A stretch of 64,000 bases of DNA. Origin: Gigaspora margarita. Its lineage: Eukaryota > Glomeromycota > Glomeromycetes > Diversisporales > Gigasporaceae. The position numbers were made by a program, and so were the translations under genes. The stretch covers positions 146,152 through 210,151 of the forward strand of contig WTPW01000443.1 of the NCBI GenBank assembly GCA_009809945.1. Reading direction: 5' to 3'. Positions 1-11,766 of this stretch are shown piece by piece. Within the stretch, counting starts at the first letter, position 1; each line of letters opens with the position of its first letter. The notes below the pieces were generated by a model. The model saw only the letters and a program-made list of their open reading frames with translations, did not search any database and was not told the DNA's origin.

Positions 1-420
1 GCTTTTAGTCAGCATCTTTCATCTTAGCAGACTTTTGATAATAATAATGCCTTATGCCTGTTCTTTTCAATTCGATCCTATCATCATAGAAATATCTAAC
101 CTATATGTTCCAATCGGGTTGCAGAAAATGAAAATCCTCTTTCACCAATTTTTCAATATCACCCAACATTAGATAATTAAATGGTATCTATTCATTAAAT
201 TTACACTCATCGGTTTGAGTTGAACTATTTTCATACAATTAGTATTATCCTATATAATAAAGTTTTTTTTATTATTTTTATACAACTAGCATTATCCTAT
301 ATAATGGTTTTTTTTTATTTGCTTTTGAAAGTTCAAATTTTAGCATAATAAAATACTTTTGCACTTACCCGTGTATTATGCTAGTTAACAGGATAATATT
401 CACGATCTAAAATTATATAA
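1..420 (-). other. window edge, possible coding remnant
   Basis: Bases 3-176 read on the minus strand give a run of plausible protein sequence (KLVKEDFHFLQPDW, then YFYDDRIELKRTGIRHYYYQ) broken by an in-frame stop. The family is not recognised. It may be a decayed exon continuing outside the window. Between 235 and 320 a segment containing ATTATCCTATATAA occurs twice. Nothing else is supported here. Confidence 0.3.
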
Positions 421-460
421 CCGAATATTTTATAACTATGAATAAACTGTGTTTAGCGTG

Positions 461-669
461 ACTAAATAGATGCATTAAAGTACTCAAACCTGGAATTAAT
501 TACTTGGCAGGTAAGCTTAGATTCAAAGAGCGAACGGGCATAAATCTATAAGTGTTACATTATAACTAAATAGATGCATTAAAGTGCTCAAACCTGGAAT
601 TAATAACTTGGCAGGTAAGCTTAGATTCAAAGAGCAAACAGGCATAAACTTATAAGTATTATATTATAA
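461..669. repeat. tandem duplication, 104-bp unit x2
   Basis: Two nearly identical direct copies start at 461 and 565, each opening ACTAAATAGATGCATTAAAG and running through a segment containing TTGGCAGGTAAGC. Only a few substitutions separate them, so the duplication is recent. No gene is visible in the unit. Confidence 0.85.
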
Positions 670-1036
670 CTTTGAAGTCCGGGTTTCATAAAGGTTTTAT
701 TTTAGATTTGGGTATAGTTATCTATTATTCTAGAATAAGCGGTAAAATATGATTGGTTAATTTTATTCTAAAAACTGATAGAATGGTTTTTTTGTGTAAC
801 TATAAAGAATTTGTGCTCACTACAGAAATTTTTACCATATATATAAGTGGGCTTTCTTCAAGCCACATGGGTTTTATGTTTTTATTACCACATATAGAAG
901 GTTTGATATGTACTTTATCAAAATTTGGCAAATTTTTGATTATAATTTTGAAAAGTTTTATTAATAGCATACTTTTGTTACCTATGTGTAACTTTTGACG
1001 TACATCAAATCATATGAAAATGATCTACATGTACTC
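670..1036. repeat. dispersed repeat abutting the truncated LTR
   Basis: The right part (about 900-1033) resembles the right part of the foldback element at 37769-38132, including TTTTCATATGAT and the terminal TACTCTACCCTT. Another terminus of the same family lies at 52907. It sits where the outer part of the left LTR should be, so it probably inserted into or replaced that end. An open frame from about 753 looks like chance. Confidence 0.5.
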
Positions 1037-1715
1037 TACCCTTAATGATATCAGTTGATAATTTATGCAAACAGAATATGGGTAGTTAGAACTACAAGAA
1101 ATTTATTTGAATGCAGAAATTAATATCAAAAACTGGCAGTGCTAAAGAAGGTAATTTTTATAATAAAACTATATTAATTAAAAAACTTAACTATATATAA
1201 AGTTCAAAAAAACTAAAATCATGTGACAAAAGAATTAACAAAATCTTGTTATACAGAATTTGAGTTATAATAAGCCAATATGAAGTTACAAATCAATTCA
1301 GTTCACCAAATTGAGTCTCGCAAATTTTATTAAGGTTAAATCAAATTCAAAAGATAAATATTTATTTATTATATATTCAATATTTTTAAAAGTGGATGTC
1401 GAACTTAGTTTTACTTTATTAAAACTTTTAGGTCTTATATACATTTTAGAGAGCTATTCGTATTTATAAAAAATTTTATGTGTTCATAATATTTTGAATG
1501 AATTTGCGATTTCTACTACAAACACACAATAAATTTCACATATATGTGAGTTGCGAAACATTTGTGGGCTAGGAGCATTCGCATACTTACAATAATTATC
1601 ACATATTCATGATTTTCTAAATACTAAGCTACCAAACCACATTAAAATTTCTATTATAGTATAATTGATTAACTTACTAATAAGATAATAAAATTAGGTG
1701 CTTCTATACATACCC

Positions 1716-2862
1716 CTAAATTTGCTATTCATACTCCGCAGCCCAGCTTCTGACCCTTCTGACCCAGTCACATATAACATAATACAAACTAAGATCATGT
1801 AACTTTTAGATTCTTGCATTTTGACTAATGGTTAGATTATACGAAATCTGGTCACGTGATAGGAAACAATAATAGCCAATCAAAATTGAACCCAAAGTAG
1901 GTTCAAATTTAAACTACAAAAATAAGTTACCCACGATCGACAATAGTTGCTACATAGTAAAGTCCAAATTCTACTATGTAAATCGATTATTATTGTTTAA
2001 GTAAACTTATTTGGAAGATCAAAATACAAATATAGTAAAATTTTTAGCAATATTGGAGAACATTTTATTATTTGACTTTTTAACTTTTACGTTCAATGAA
2101 AAAATAAAATTTTTTGAAGAAATATATTTGACGAATGTAAAAATTAAAGGCTAAATAATAAAAGGTTCTCCAATTTGTATAAAAATTTGGTAGAATATGT
2201 ATTGTGATCTTCTGAACATATTTACTTAAGTGCAAATAATCAATTTAAATAGTAAAAGTTGAACTTTACTATGTAGTAACTACTTGTGATCACTAAAAGA
2301 CCTTATAGTAAAGTCCAAATGTTACTATTTAAATTGATCATAAGATAAGCACTTAAGTAAAAATGTTCAGAAGCTCAAAATACATATTCTACCAAATTTG
2401 CATACAAATCAGAGAACTTTTTATTATTTAGTCTTTAATTTTTATGTTCGTCGAATATATTTTTTTAAAAAATTTTAATTTTTTCGTCGAATATAAAAAT
2501 TAAAATATTAAATAAAAAAAGTTCTCCAATCTTACTAAATTTTACTGTATTTGTATTTTATCTTCCAAATAAGTTTACTTAAGCAATGATAATTGATTTA
2601 TATAGTAGAATTTGGACTTTACTATATAGCAACTATTGTCGATTGTGGTAATTTATTTTTGTAGTTTAAATTTGAACCTATTTCAGGTTCAAATTTTGAT
2701 TAGCTATTATTGTTACTGATCATGTAATCCAGATTTCATATAATCTAACCATTGGTCAAAATGCAATAATCTTAAAGTCACGTGATCTTGGTTTGTACTA
2801 TAATACACGTAACTGGGTCAGAAGGGTCAGAGGCCGGGCTAGGGTATGAATAGCAAATTTAG
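1716..2862. mobile_element. 1.15-kb foldback element in the left LTR
   Basis: The two halves are inverted copies over about 550 bp each, meeting near 2290 at a GTGATCAC-like centre. The ends read CTAAATTTGC and GCAAATTTAG, followed inside by the shared CTGACCCTTCTGACCC. No open frame is present, so it is non-autonomous. The inner portion of each arm (CATAGTAAAGTCCAAAT and TTAAGTAAACTTATTTGGAAG) is also found in other elements with different ends at 53325 and 6459. Confidence 0.85.
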
Positions 2863-2890
2863 ATGAGAAAAAAAAATAAACAAAAAAAAT

Positions 2891-3249
2891 AGGGTTTAAT
2901 ATTTTGGTGCACATGCACTCCTTGTATAATATAAATATGCATATATGTTATACAAAGTTCTAGTATATTGTTTTCGCAAAAATAAATTTGGTTATACAAA
3001 ACTAATTTTGTATAATGTTACACAAGCTGCCTATACTAACTTTAAACTCTAACTCTAACCCTAATTCACAAAAATAAATTTAGTTACACAAAAACTAATA
3101 CTGTGTAATATTGTATAGGCTAACACTAATACTAATCATAATTCTAATTATTATTATTTATATTTGCTACTATAGAGATGTACTATATACTAGGGATGCC
3201 CTAAGTACATGGGGTGCACTAAGTGCATGGTGCACCAAATTATAAATTC
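2891..3249. mobile_element. small foldback element in the left LTR
   Basis: Inverted ends ATTTTGGTGCACATGCACT and AGTGCATGGTGCACCAAAT lie about 320 bp apart. The sequence is absent at the corresponding position of the right LTR (about 14410), which supports insertion. It contains a CTAACTCTAACCCTAA telomere-like stretch at about 3049-3064. Confidence 0.65.
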
Positions 3250-3307
3250 CAAAAAAATATTTGTGGATAATAAATAAATATACTAAGTAATAACACTATT
3301 TGTTACA

Positions 3308-3330
3308 TTTGTTCTCCTTATTATTGAGCC
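3308..3330 (-). other. polypurine tract next to the 3' LTR
   Basis: On the minus strand the bases directly before the LTR are purine rich (AATAAGGAGAACAAA), the expected primer site for plus-strand DNA synthesis of an LTR retrotransposon. Confidence 0.65.
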
Positions 3331-3599
3331 CCCATAAGATGAGTTAGCTCCAGAACTTCATCAATTTCCTGTTGGGCTAATGATTGGGTTTCAGTGTATA
3401 ATAAGGCAAAATTCTTTTTGAGCACCTGTTGGAGAACATAAGGGGTAATAACTCGAGTAAAAAACAAATAGGAAGAACTATGAGCTTGATATAGGTAATA
3501 AGTTTTTTGCACTATAGTGATAAGATTGTAGAGTTTACAATTTCTAATTTTCTTTTTAATTAATTGTTTTGCATCTTGGTTCCATAGCTTTTTCTTCAT
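3321..3599 (-). other. open frame between integrase and 3' LTR, unrecognised
   Basis: A 92-codon minus-strand frame (start MKKKLWNQDAKQLIKKK, end LELTHLMGAQ) lies between the pol region and the polypurine tract. Upstream at 3600-3900 further protein-like stretches appear in other frames (ANSNDWKPSCETDFQVLW), so this may be the end of an extra 3' reading frame of the retrotransposon that has decayed. It has no recognised domain; it could also be a remnant of integrase C-terminal extension or chance. Confidence 0.35.
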
Positions 3600-4059
3600 T
3601 AAAGTCTTTAAGTAAAAATAATGCTATAATTGTGCAGCCTGCTCAGAACATGCAAAGTTAATATATTGACAAATGTAAGTAACTTTTCTTTTCAAGTATT
3701 ACCAAAGGGATTTTCAAATTGTCGATTAGAAGTTTTAGATTGGTGTAAGTTATCAATGAAAGTATTTAGTTTTCACCAAAGTACTTGGAAATCAGTTTCA
3801 CATGAAGGCTTCCAATCATTAGAATTTGCAATTATTTTCTTAAGGAATAGATTATTCTCTAAGAAGAAATATGGTAAGTATCTTCAATCTTAGCTTTTTT
3901 TATTTGTGCTTTTAATTTGGCCAAGGTCTTTTCAATATAGGCAGGGATAACTGTTATATTAACTTAAAAAAATATTAAAGTAAATTTACAATTAAAGAAA
4001 AAAAAGATAAGAGCAAAAAAAATTTGTAGCTCTTTTATTATTAAGAGCGACTATAGTCT

Positions 4060-5060
4060 AAGAGGTGCCTTGAACAGTAGTATAATAACTAGTTACTATA
4101 AACTTTAGTTTTGAGCACATGACCATTTATTGTTCTTAATTTATATAGTCCATCATGTATATAATAAGAACCTGCATTATATAGTTCTAATTTGGCACTA
4201 TATAATGTTTTCAAATTAGTTTTATATAAAAGGACTCGATTACTAATTTCATATAATTCAAGTTTGTTTTTTTTTTTTATATTGTTTTTTTGTTTTATTT
4301 GTACTTTCCTATTTTTTTTGTAGCTATTTGTCTTGCTTTAATTAGTTTTTTAGCAAATTTTCTATATGCTGTAGAATTTGAGCCTGTAGTTCTTCTTTAG
4401 TACCTGGTCAGTTTTGATAGGTAAGTACAGTAGTTTCTAGTAGAAGAATAGTTTGACCATATAATAAAAAAAAAGGTTCATATCTGGTAGTTCAATGAGG
4501 AATAGTATGATAATAAAAAAGGGCTGATGGTATAGTTTCTTATTCTTTTTATACATATTGCTAAAATACCTCAGAGTGTTTGATTAAATCGCTCTATTAA
4601 CCTATTAGTTTGTGAATAGTAGGCAGTAGATATATAGTAGTTATACTTAGTTATTTACAAAGAGCAGTAATAAGTTTATTACAAAAATAGGTGTCTTGAT
4701 CTGAGATATTTCTTTTGAACTCCTATAGTAGCAAATAAGATTCTCAAAAATGAAAGCAGCAATGCTTTTAGTATCTTCAGTTTCTAATGCATGAGCTTTA
4801 TCACTTTGTAATGTATTCAGTATCAACAACAATATACTTTTTCTTTGTCAAAGTAACAGAGAGAGGCCTGACTATATTAGTACTTATACAGTCAAATTTT
4901 AATAATATAAAGGGGTTCATAAGTAGCAGGTTTCTTTTTCTTTTAGCACATATTGCAAGTTTGTATGTAGGTTTTGATATTATACCTATTTGGGACCAAT
5001 AATATCTCCTTACAACTCATTGATAAGTATTATAAATCTGAACTGCCCAGAAAGGGGATC
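4060..5060 (-). pseudogene. Ty3/gypsy integrase relic
   Basis: In changing minus-strand frames the catalytic core can be followed: a first-aspartate region (FDCI, then KKKYIVVDTEYITK), the stretch HALETEDTKSIAAFIFENLI, a second-aspartate region readable as SDQDTYFCNKLITALC after a frameshift, and the glutamate region TNRLIERFNQTL. Downstream are FFLLYGQT, typical of gypsy integrases, and a GPY/F-type C-terminal module (YYIHDGLYKLRTINGHVLKT, about 4080-4260). Several stops and frameshifts make it inactive. Integrase would insert the cDNA into the host chromosome. Confidence 0.88.
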
Positions 5061-5852
5061 ATTGTATATGCTAAAAAGAATGGCAATAATTTCTAAAAAC
5101 CGTAACAGTTGTGATAAATATCAGGAATTATTTTTGTACAATAATTCATTACTTATACAATAATATTAGGTTTAATATCTTAATTTTCAAATATCTAGAG
5201 GAGTCAGCACCATGGTATTTATAAGGTACTGGAAATAAATAGTACAGGTGTCAAGATCCATATTTACCATTTTGATCTTGTTTAGATAAGTAAAATATAT
5301 TGTATTATTTTAATGTAAATAAATATATATTTATTTAAAAGCTTGAAATTTTTTAATTTTAAGAGATTAAAATTTCAAGAAAGTGGCTAAATAAAAATGC
5401 TAGGATACTAGAACCTGAACTGGATTAACAAATTTTCTTAATTAGAAAAGTATAAAACTGTTATTTATTTATTTAATTTTTTTTGGTTTTTATAATTTTT
5501 ACTAACAATATATATATATTACATCTATGGTGTTCAATACCAATAAATACAAATTATAATATACAAAAATTTTTTTGCCATTAAAGTTTATACCAAAATT
5601 TTGCAAGAAATTTTTTTTGTTAGAATATGAAGATAGAATTTTTCGATATAGATAATTTTTAAAAAAATCCTATTTTTTTGAAAATTTTGAATTATATCTG
5701 ATCTTTATATTACATAAATTCATAATTTTAATTGATTAAAACACATGTGATATTGAACCCCTGTAGTATTTTTTTTTATTCTTAGACAGTCTCGCTAGTG
5801 CTAATTAGCTTATACCTATATCCAAGTTCAAAGTTAATTGTTCATATATTAT
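5061..5852. other. AT-rich stretch inside the Ty3 element
   Basis: No recognisable coding sequence. It separates RNase H from integrase, where only a short linker and zinc-binding region are expected, so most of it is probably inserted sequence whose ends I could not place. Confidence 0.4.
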
Positions 5853-6287
5853 ATTTTTTTCCTTAGCACAATATCCCCTGGCTTGTACTTGTCTGCCCAA
5901 AAGTGACCTTTACTGCCCAGAAGTGATCTGTCACACTGACTTACATCTGGAGAGGTCAGAAGATTCGTACATGCCTATCAGAATGTACTATGTACTATGA
6001 GTTCATGTAGTATTATATAAATCCAGACTTAGGCCTCACATTATATCTCATAACTTCAGTTATTCCCAATTAGAGTACTAGCACAATTTCTTCACAGACA
6101 TAAATTTGAGATAAAAGCTGCCCAATTAAGTCTATCACATGACGTTCTGGGTCTCTGTTTTCCTATTGTGTTTCAGTTCCCTAACCGGCTAGCTTTTTTG
6201 TTATTTTGCCTTTGGGAGAAATTGAACTGGCAACCTTGCAATTTGTATCCTCAGAGCATGACCACTATGCTATTCACCTGGAGGACC
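5853..6287 (-). mobile_element. SINE family 2, copy a (tRNA-headed)
   Basis: Read on the minus strand it begins GGTCCTCCAGGTGAATAGC. An A-box-like TAGCATAGTGG and a B-box-like GGTTGCCAGTTCAATTTC follow, the internal RNA polymerase III promoter of a tRNA-derived SINE. The body aligns with the copy at 58005-58872 (shared CATAACTTCAGTTATTC and CATGACTTCAGTTATTC). It is richer in G+C than its surroundings. It lies inside the Ty3 pol region. No clear target duplication was found, and the 3' end is set only by an A-rich stretch (minus) at 5853. Confidence 0.7.
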
Positions 6288-6458
6288 CCTGTGGTGTGTT
6301 TTATTAACATCCTTTACAATTATCTATATAAGTTTTATAGAGCAAAAAAATCTTATTGGTAGGGTTCTAATTGGATATGTGATAGGCAATCAATATTAGT
6401 ATAGTGTTTTCCAGACCTATAAATAGTTGTAAAAAAGTATTCTATAAGGGTCATTACT

Positions 6459-6763
6459 ATATATTTCTGAAAATAAGCAACACTCTAAAATAAGCACCCC
6501 TTGATTTTTTTAAAAATCACAAAAAAACTGTTAGCAGTTCTACATATAAAAGTCTAAATTATACTAAGTAAATCTCAAAAGTGCCATTAAGTAAACTTGT
6601 TCAGGGCATCAAAATTTACCTATAGTAAAAATTTGGTAGTGTTTGAACAACTTTTTATTAGTTCGTTTTTCAATTTTCAAAAAATCTAACAATTTGAAAA
6701 TAAGTTACCCCATTTTTTTGTGTAATTTTTTGCCCAAATAAGGTTGCTTATTTTTGGGAATAC
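6459..6763. mobile_element. MITE with AAAATAAGCAAC ends
   Basis: Imperfect terminal inverted repeats (ATATTTCTGAAAATAAGCAAC-like on the left; reverse complement GTATTCCCAAAAATAAGCAA on the right) enclose about 305 bp with no open frame. The core (AAGTCTAAATTATACTAAGT, TTAAGTAAACTTGTTC) resembles the cores of the elements at 1716 and 53325. Confidence 0.65.
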
Positions 6764-6879
6764 ACAGTACTAGCCAGCAAGTTAGTCTTGAAGTAATTTA
6801 ATCAAATAAGTATTTAAGACAGAATAATCCATAAAGAGAATAAAATGGGTGTCATGTAGATATGAACAAAACTAGCCTA

Positions 6880-7830
6880 TAGCCTATACTATGGCAAGAC
6901 ATCTTTTTTGGTAATAGTATAATTTTTTTCTGCCTTAGAGAGGCTTCAACTAGTATAATATATAACTTTTTCATGCTCTTTTTCATTTTTTTGAGATAAA
7001 ATAGCTTCAAGAGCAATATCAGATGTATCAGTAAAGAGAATAAAAGGCTTGGCAAAATTGGAATAGGCTAAAATGGGCACAGTGATTAGTTTTTCTTTAA
7101 AACTTCAAAAGCTTCTTGTTGTTTTATAGTCATTTGTAACTAACACCCTTTTTTAATAAATAATTAAGAGGTACAGCAAGGTGGGTAAAATTTTTATTAA
7201 ATTTATAGTAATAAGAAATTAACCTTAAGAACCCTCTTAATTGTTTTAGGTTTTGAGGAATTAGAAAATTTTTAACAGCTTCGATTTTTGCAGAGTAAGA
7301 TCAGCCTGTTGGAGTCAGATAAAAACTATATTTAATAATATAAATGTTTATAAAAGATTTGGAGTACATGCTAATATCATCTAAATATACAACAATATAT
7401 TCTTCTACTAGAACTTGAAAAAGGAAATCTATTAGTTGCTAGAATGTTGCCAAAATATTCATTAGTCCAAAGGGCATAACATATAATATAAATACACTAT
7501 ATAGGGTAGTTAAAGCAGTTTTTAATTTGTCCAAACCTTCTGCTTTGACCTGCTAGTACCACTGGATAGGACAAGAGAACTGTACCAAGATGATCTGCTT
7601 AGAGCATCTAAAAGATCCTGAACTTGAGTTATTGAATAATTGTCCTTCTGAGTCATCATATTGAGTTTTTGATAGTTGATACAGAACTATGTCTCTTCAT
7701 CTTTTTTAGAGACAAGTACAACCAAGAATGTCCAAGGGCTGTAACAGGGTTTCCTCTAACATTTTAGTAAGTTCTGTTTTGATAATTTTCTTTTCTGCAA
7801 GTGAATATTGATATGGGCTGTGTTTTATTG
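6880..7830 (-). pseudogene. Ty3/gypsy reverse transcriptase-RNase H relic
   Basis: Minus-strand frames show the gypsy RT in order: SPYQYSLAEKKIIKTEL (about 7829), MTQKDNYSITQVQDLLDALS, VMPFGLMNILATF, and the catalytic VVYLDDISMYS at about 7370-7400. The connection YYYKFNKNFTHLAVPLNYLL (about 7150-7210) leads to RNase H (KPFILFTDTSDIALEAILSQ, with its first aspartate retained) near 6940-7060. At least four frame changes or stops interrupt it. The intact enzyme would copy the retrotransposon RNA into DNA and remove the RNA strand. Confidence 0.93.
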
Positions 7831-8089
7831 ATAACACATTTAGAGTATTAATTCAAAGTTTAATTAAAATAGTATGTCCTAACTCTTTTTCTTTTCATGC
7901 AAATTATACAAATATTATTTGAGTTTTCTTCTAGAAAATTTTAGAGCCAATTATATTGTTTGTTCTCAAGTTCTCTTATATTATAAGTATCTTTTGGAAT
8001 TACTTCTTCTCTATAATAATAGTTAAAATTTTTAATAATAGAGCCATATTCGCTTTCTTTAACCAATCTGCCAAGAATATACCCCTAAG

Positions 8090-8369
8090 CAGTGTTGTCA
8101 TAGAACAGCTTTGGACATTGATTTGGACAATTTTGGACAATTTTGAACAATTAAATAAATATAATTACTTAAAATTTTATTAAGATAGCCTATTTTAATT
8201 TTAACTGAAAAGTATTCAGCATCTAAAAAAATATATAGTTATATATTTTTTTTAGATAGATTTATTAATTATTAAAGTCTGAACAAGCTTTGAACAATAT
8301 TGGACATTTGGACAATTTGGATGTGAACAAGCCAAAAAAGGCTGTGGATAGCCAAAATGTACAACACTG
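8090..8369 (+). mobile_element. hAT-type MITE, CAGTGTTG ends
   Basis: The ends are CAGTGTTGTC and ACAACACTG, with degenerate TTGGACAAT repeats just inside. Flanking octamers CCCCTAAG and CCCCCGAG match at 6 of 8. A relative lies in opposite orientation at 11301-11561, and degraded pieces occur near 31800, 56200 and 60040-60190. No coding capacity. It sits between the protease and RT parts of the Ty3 element. Confidence 0.8.
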
Positions 8370-9480
8370 CCCCCGAGGGTCCAACTTTACTTTTTTCTTC
8401 TGAAAATAGGTATTTCTAGCTAAATCATATTTAGGAATAGCTGTAGAAATTTTAAGTTTTTTTTTAATTTAAGTTGTTTTTGGGTTTTTTGATTATATTA
8501 TTAGCATCAGAATCATTTTCATTAAATCAATATTCTGTAATCTTATTACTATATGCAGGGTACTACCCATTACTAAAATTTCCTGAATTATCAGATTTAT
8601 AAAATATAAAAATGAGGCACTTTTTATTAAAAGGAAAATTAATTTATTTGGCTAGTAAGGGAATTGTAATGAGATATTATATATTATTAGATAAGGAAGA
8701 GGAATTTTGTTTAAGTGCTGAAAGCAATTGCAGAACATAACACACTATTAGAGGAAAATTATTAGAATTTGGCACAGCTATTAAATTTCTTTCTGTTTAT
8801 AATATAAAAGTAGAGTTCGAACTGTGCTATAACTACACTAACATTACTATCAACTTCAATAGTCAAAGAAGAGGAAACAAGCACAGAAAGCATTAAAGAG
8901 GTTTTTAAAATTATTTTCAAATTACCAAAAGATTTTGAAGCTCTATCTGGTACTAAGGTACTATTAGAGTCAATAACCAGAGAAAAAAATAATCAATATC
9001 CTGGATAAAACAAGGTTTTGAATTAGAAAGAGCTAATACAATTTCTTTTCTAGAGTTCATCATGGACAATTCAATCTCAAATGATTCTGCTAAACAATCT
9101 TTATCTTCTATACCAGATAATTATAAATTTGATCCTCTAACTTTTTACTTTTATACTTATCATTACTCTCATCACTTTTTTCAAGATATTCTTCTTTCAA
9201 ATTTTGAATTTTTGTCAAATAGTTTTTTTTAGGGGACGAGGAGTAAATTGCTAAAACTCTACAGAGGTTTCAATTTCTTTTCTATCCCAGATAAGAATCA
9301 TTTTAGAAGTTATCCAGTCAATTTTTGCGTGAACTTATAACAATCAATTAGCTTCTACTATAGGAATTAGTATCAGTTATGATGATGTCTATTGGAATTT
9401 CAACTCCACCTATAGCAACAAGAAAATCAGAAAATTTTCTCAAAGCTTACTTGCTTTTTCTATATACATGTACTATATTA
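8370..9480 (-). other. Ty3 gag-pol spacer, decayed
   Basis: No domain is recognisable here, but the position between protease and RT and the absence of a visible insertion boundary make it decayed pol sequence. Short frames on both strands are not supported. Confidence 0.35.
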
Positions 9481-9640
9481 ATAGTGGATGGTTGTTCAAT
9501 CTTAATGCCTAGGCTGCATAACAAATAGAAAGATATGTACTATCTAAGGACCCGCTATCAACAATTAAAGGTATAGTTTCTCCTAGCACAACTGCATTAT
9601 AGTAGAGAGCAGTAAATTTGTTATTAGATAGAAATTTTTT
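9481..9640 (-). pseudogene. Ty3 aspartic protease relic
   Basis: The minus strand reads ETIPLIVDSGSLDS around 9541-9575, containing the Asp-Ser-Gly catalytic triad of retroviral-type aspartic proteases in the expected hydrophobic context. It lies between the Gag zinc knuckle and RT, as in gypsy polyproteins. The surrounding frame is broken. The intact enzyme would cleave the Gag-Pol polyprotein. Confidence 0.7.
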
Positions 9641-10379
9641 TTTATATAAGCTTTGAATCAATTTTGTGTATTGAGGGGCAGCTCATAAAAGTTGACTAAT
9701 TGTAATATTGGCGAGCTTGTTCTATAAGTCAGTAATATAGGATATGAGAGAACAAGAGATGATATTTGGAGCATCTCATCTTCTGGAACTTTTTGTCTTA
9801 CATTGGAGGCATGTTTGAATTTAACTAGGAGTAGAAAAATTTAGAGATTTTCTACTACTTTTACTTTTTTCTCTCCATTTGGCTCTTTCTTATTTTGTAG
9901 CAATTGTTCTAATGTTTCTTCTTTCACTGATTCTAGATTACTGACTTCTTTCCAGTGCTATTTAAATCAGCATACAGTAATACAAGACTGAGTATTATTA
10001 CAAGACCCAGTAGCAAATAATAGATATCTTTAATTGGGATACTAATACATAGGCTATTTATAAGTCAGTTTACTCTGGATTTCAGGGCCAATTTGGTTAT
10101 TGTGCTGGTTACTAAAAGAACTAAAATTAGCTACTATAGCAAGAAGGGCTTGTAGGGGCTCTTGTGCTTAAACTTCTGTACCCTTAGGTAATAGTATATT
10201 AAGATTGTTATTACTTGTGGGGCTAAGCCCACTAGGTATAGCCAAATTTTGAGGAACCACATATAGATAGGAATAAGTGGCTAAAGAAGAAGGTTGTCTA
10301 GAGTTATATGTTTGTTCACTTGGGATATAACTTTGTAAAGAGTTTGGGGTGTAGCATTGAACTGGTTAGGAATATGGCA

Positions 10380-11180
10380 ATTTGCCTTATATGTTTAGCT
10401 CTTCCACACTTATAACAAACTACTCTGGTGGGATTTTCAGAAGTAGGTGGTTTTCAATCCTGCAGTTGGATCAATATTTTATTAACTGCTTTAGTTAATT
10501 TCTCTATTGCTCAGTCAGGAGTTGTAACAGAAAAAGAAAATCTAGTAGATAATAGATGTGACAAATATAATATATTTACTAGAGCAATAAGATAAGAAAG
10601 ATTTTGCCAACAGGCACCTTTATATGCTTTAGCACATTTATAAGCTACAGTACTTGTAATATATTGAGCAATAGCAAGAACTATCTTTGAATGTAACCCA
10701 TTAAAAAAATTTTGGGCACAAGCAGTTTCGGGATATTCTAATTTCTGAATTCCACGCATCACAAAAGTTCTTAAATGGTAGTATAATAAGTATTCATATT
10801 CTTATTAATATGCTGTTTTTGGTTGCTAACTGCACAAACCATTTACCTTCAATCTAAAGGTTTGAAATTGTGTGATGAAATTAGAATAGAAACTTTGGTT
10901 CTAGTGAGCAGGATCATCCCAAGCATTAATAAAATTAAGCTATCTTTGAGTTGTAATTGTAGTCCACCAGGTTGCAACTAAACCTTTCAGATAAGAAACA
11001 ACAAAGAATTTATTGATTATCATTAATTAAATTTGTAGCAAAAGCTTTCTCAACCTTGTCAAGCCAAATAAGAAGGTCTTGGTCACCACTCAAAAATTTA
11101 GAGTAGGAAACCAAACTCAATTCTTGGTTAGGGGCATTATATTTGATTTGAGGTACAAGTGCTAACTGCATTTGCTGGAT
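10380..11180 (-). pseudogene. Ty3 Gag relic with zinc knuckle
   Basis: The minus strand shows the gypsy capsid signature: SGDQDLLIWLDKVEKAFATN, then VVSYLKGLVATWWTTIT (about 10947-10998, the conserved YLKG-x-A-x-WW motif), then FVMRGIQKLEYPETACAQNF. Near 10401-10417 lies a nucleocapsid knuckle, CYKCGRAKHIRQI, in which the fourth ligand (Cys) is missing. Several frameshifts occur between these pieces. Gag would form the particle that packages the retrotransposon RNA. Confidence 0.88.
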
Positions 11181-11300
11181 TAATTAACAATTTGGGCTAT
11201 GAGATTATCAAGAGCATTAGGCTGTTAAAGTACCAGAAGTGGATTAGGTAGCTGCTAAGGCTGTTGACTTGAGGCTGTTACAGTTGTAGTTGCTGTAGGG

Positions 11301-11561
11301 CAGAGTTGTACCTTTTGGCGTTCACAGCCTTTATTGACTTGTCCACATCCAAAATTGTCAAAATGTCCAAGATTGTTCAAAGCTTGTCCAGGCATTAATA
11401 ATTAATATAACTTATATAATTTTTTTTAGGTGCTAAACACATTTTAGTTAAAATTAAAATAGGTTATTATAATAAAATTTTAAGTAATTTTACTTTATTT
11501 AATTGTTCAAAACTGTTCAAAATTGTTCAAATTATTGTCCAAAGCTGTCCTATAACAACTG
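11301..11561 (-). mobile_element. hAT-type MITE, CAGTGTTG family, inverted copy
   Basis: The ends are CAGAGTTGTACC and ATAACAACTG. Flanking octamers CTGTAGGG and CTATAGGG match at 7 of 8, the target duplication size of hAT elements. The interior aligns in reverse with 8090-8369 (TTGTCCACATCCAAAATTG versus its complement there). No open frame. Confidence 0.82.
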
Positions 11562-11766
11562 CTATAGGGATTAGGTTGCTATAGCAGATTTGTTAGATTA
11601 GGTCATGGAGCCATATTTGGTTGCTGCAAAGTGACTGCCAGTTGTGGAATTTGGCCACATTAAGACATATTTGATAAGTTTACAAATATTAAGAAGTTTT
11701 AAATTTTTTAATAAAAGTATTAACATGATGATTTTATTAGAAAAGATCGAGTGGTTGGTTTTAAAT

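Larger units (their letters stand above)
1037..3307 (-). repeat. 3' LTR of the Ty3 element, truncated and interrupted
   Basis: The inner end is GTTACA at 3302-3307, next to the polypurine tract. It is colinear with the right LTR (GGGTAGTTAGAACTACAAG is shared at about 1080 and 12067). Roughly the first 240 bp equivalent to 11786-12027 is missing; dispersed repeat stands there. Two foldback elements (1716-2862 and 2891-3249) split it. Confidence 0.85.

Noticed and set aside
8100..8330. Regulatory TTGGACAAT operator cluster
   Set aside because: The motif repeats are subterminal parts of a MITE and occur in its other copies.
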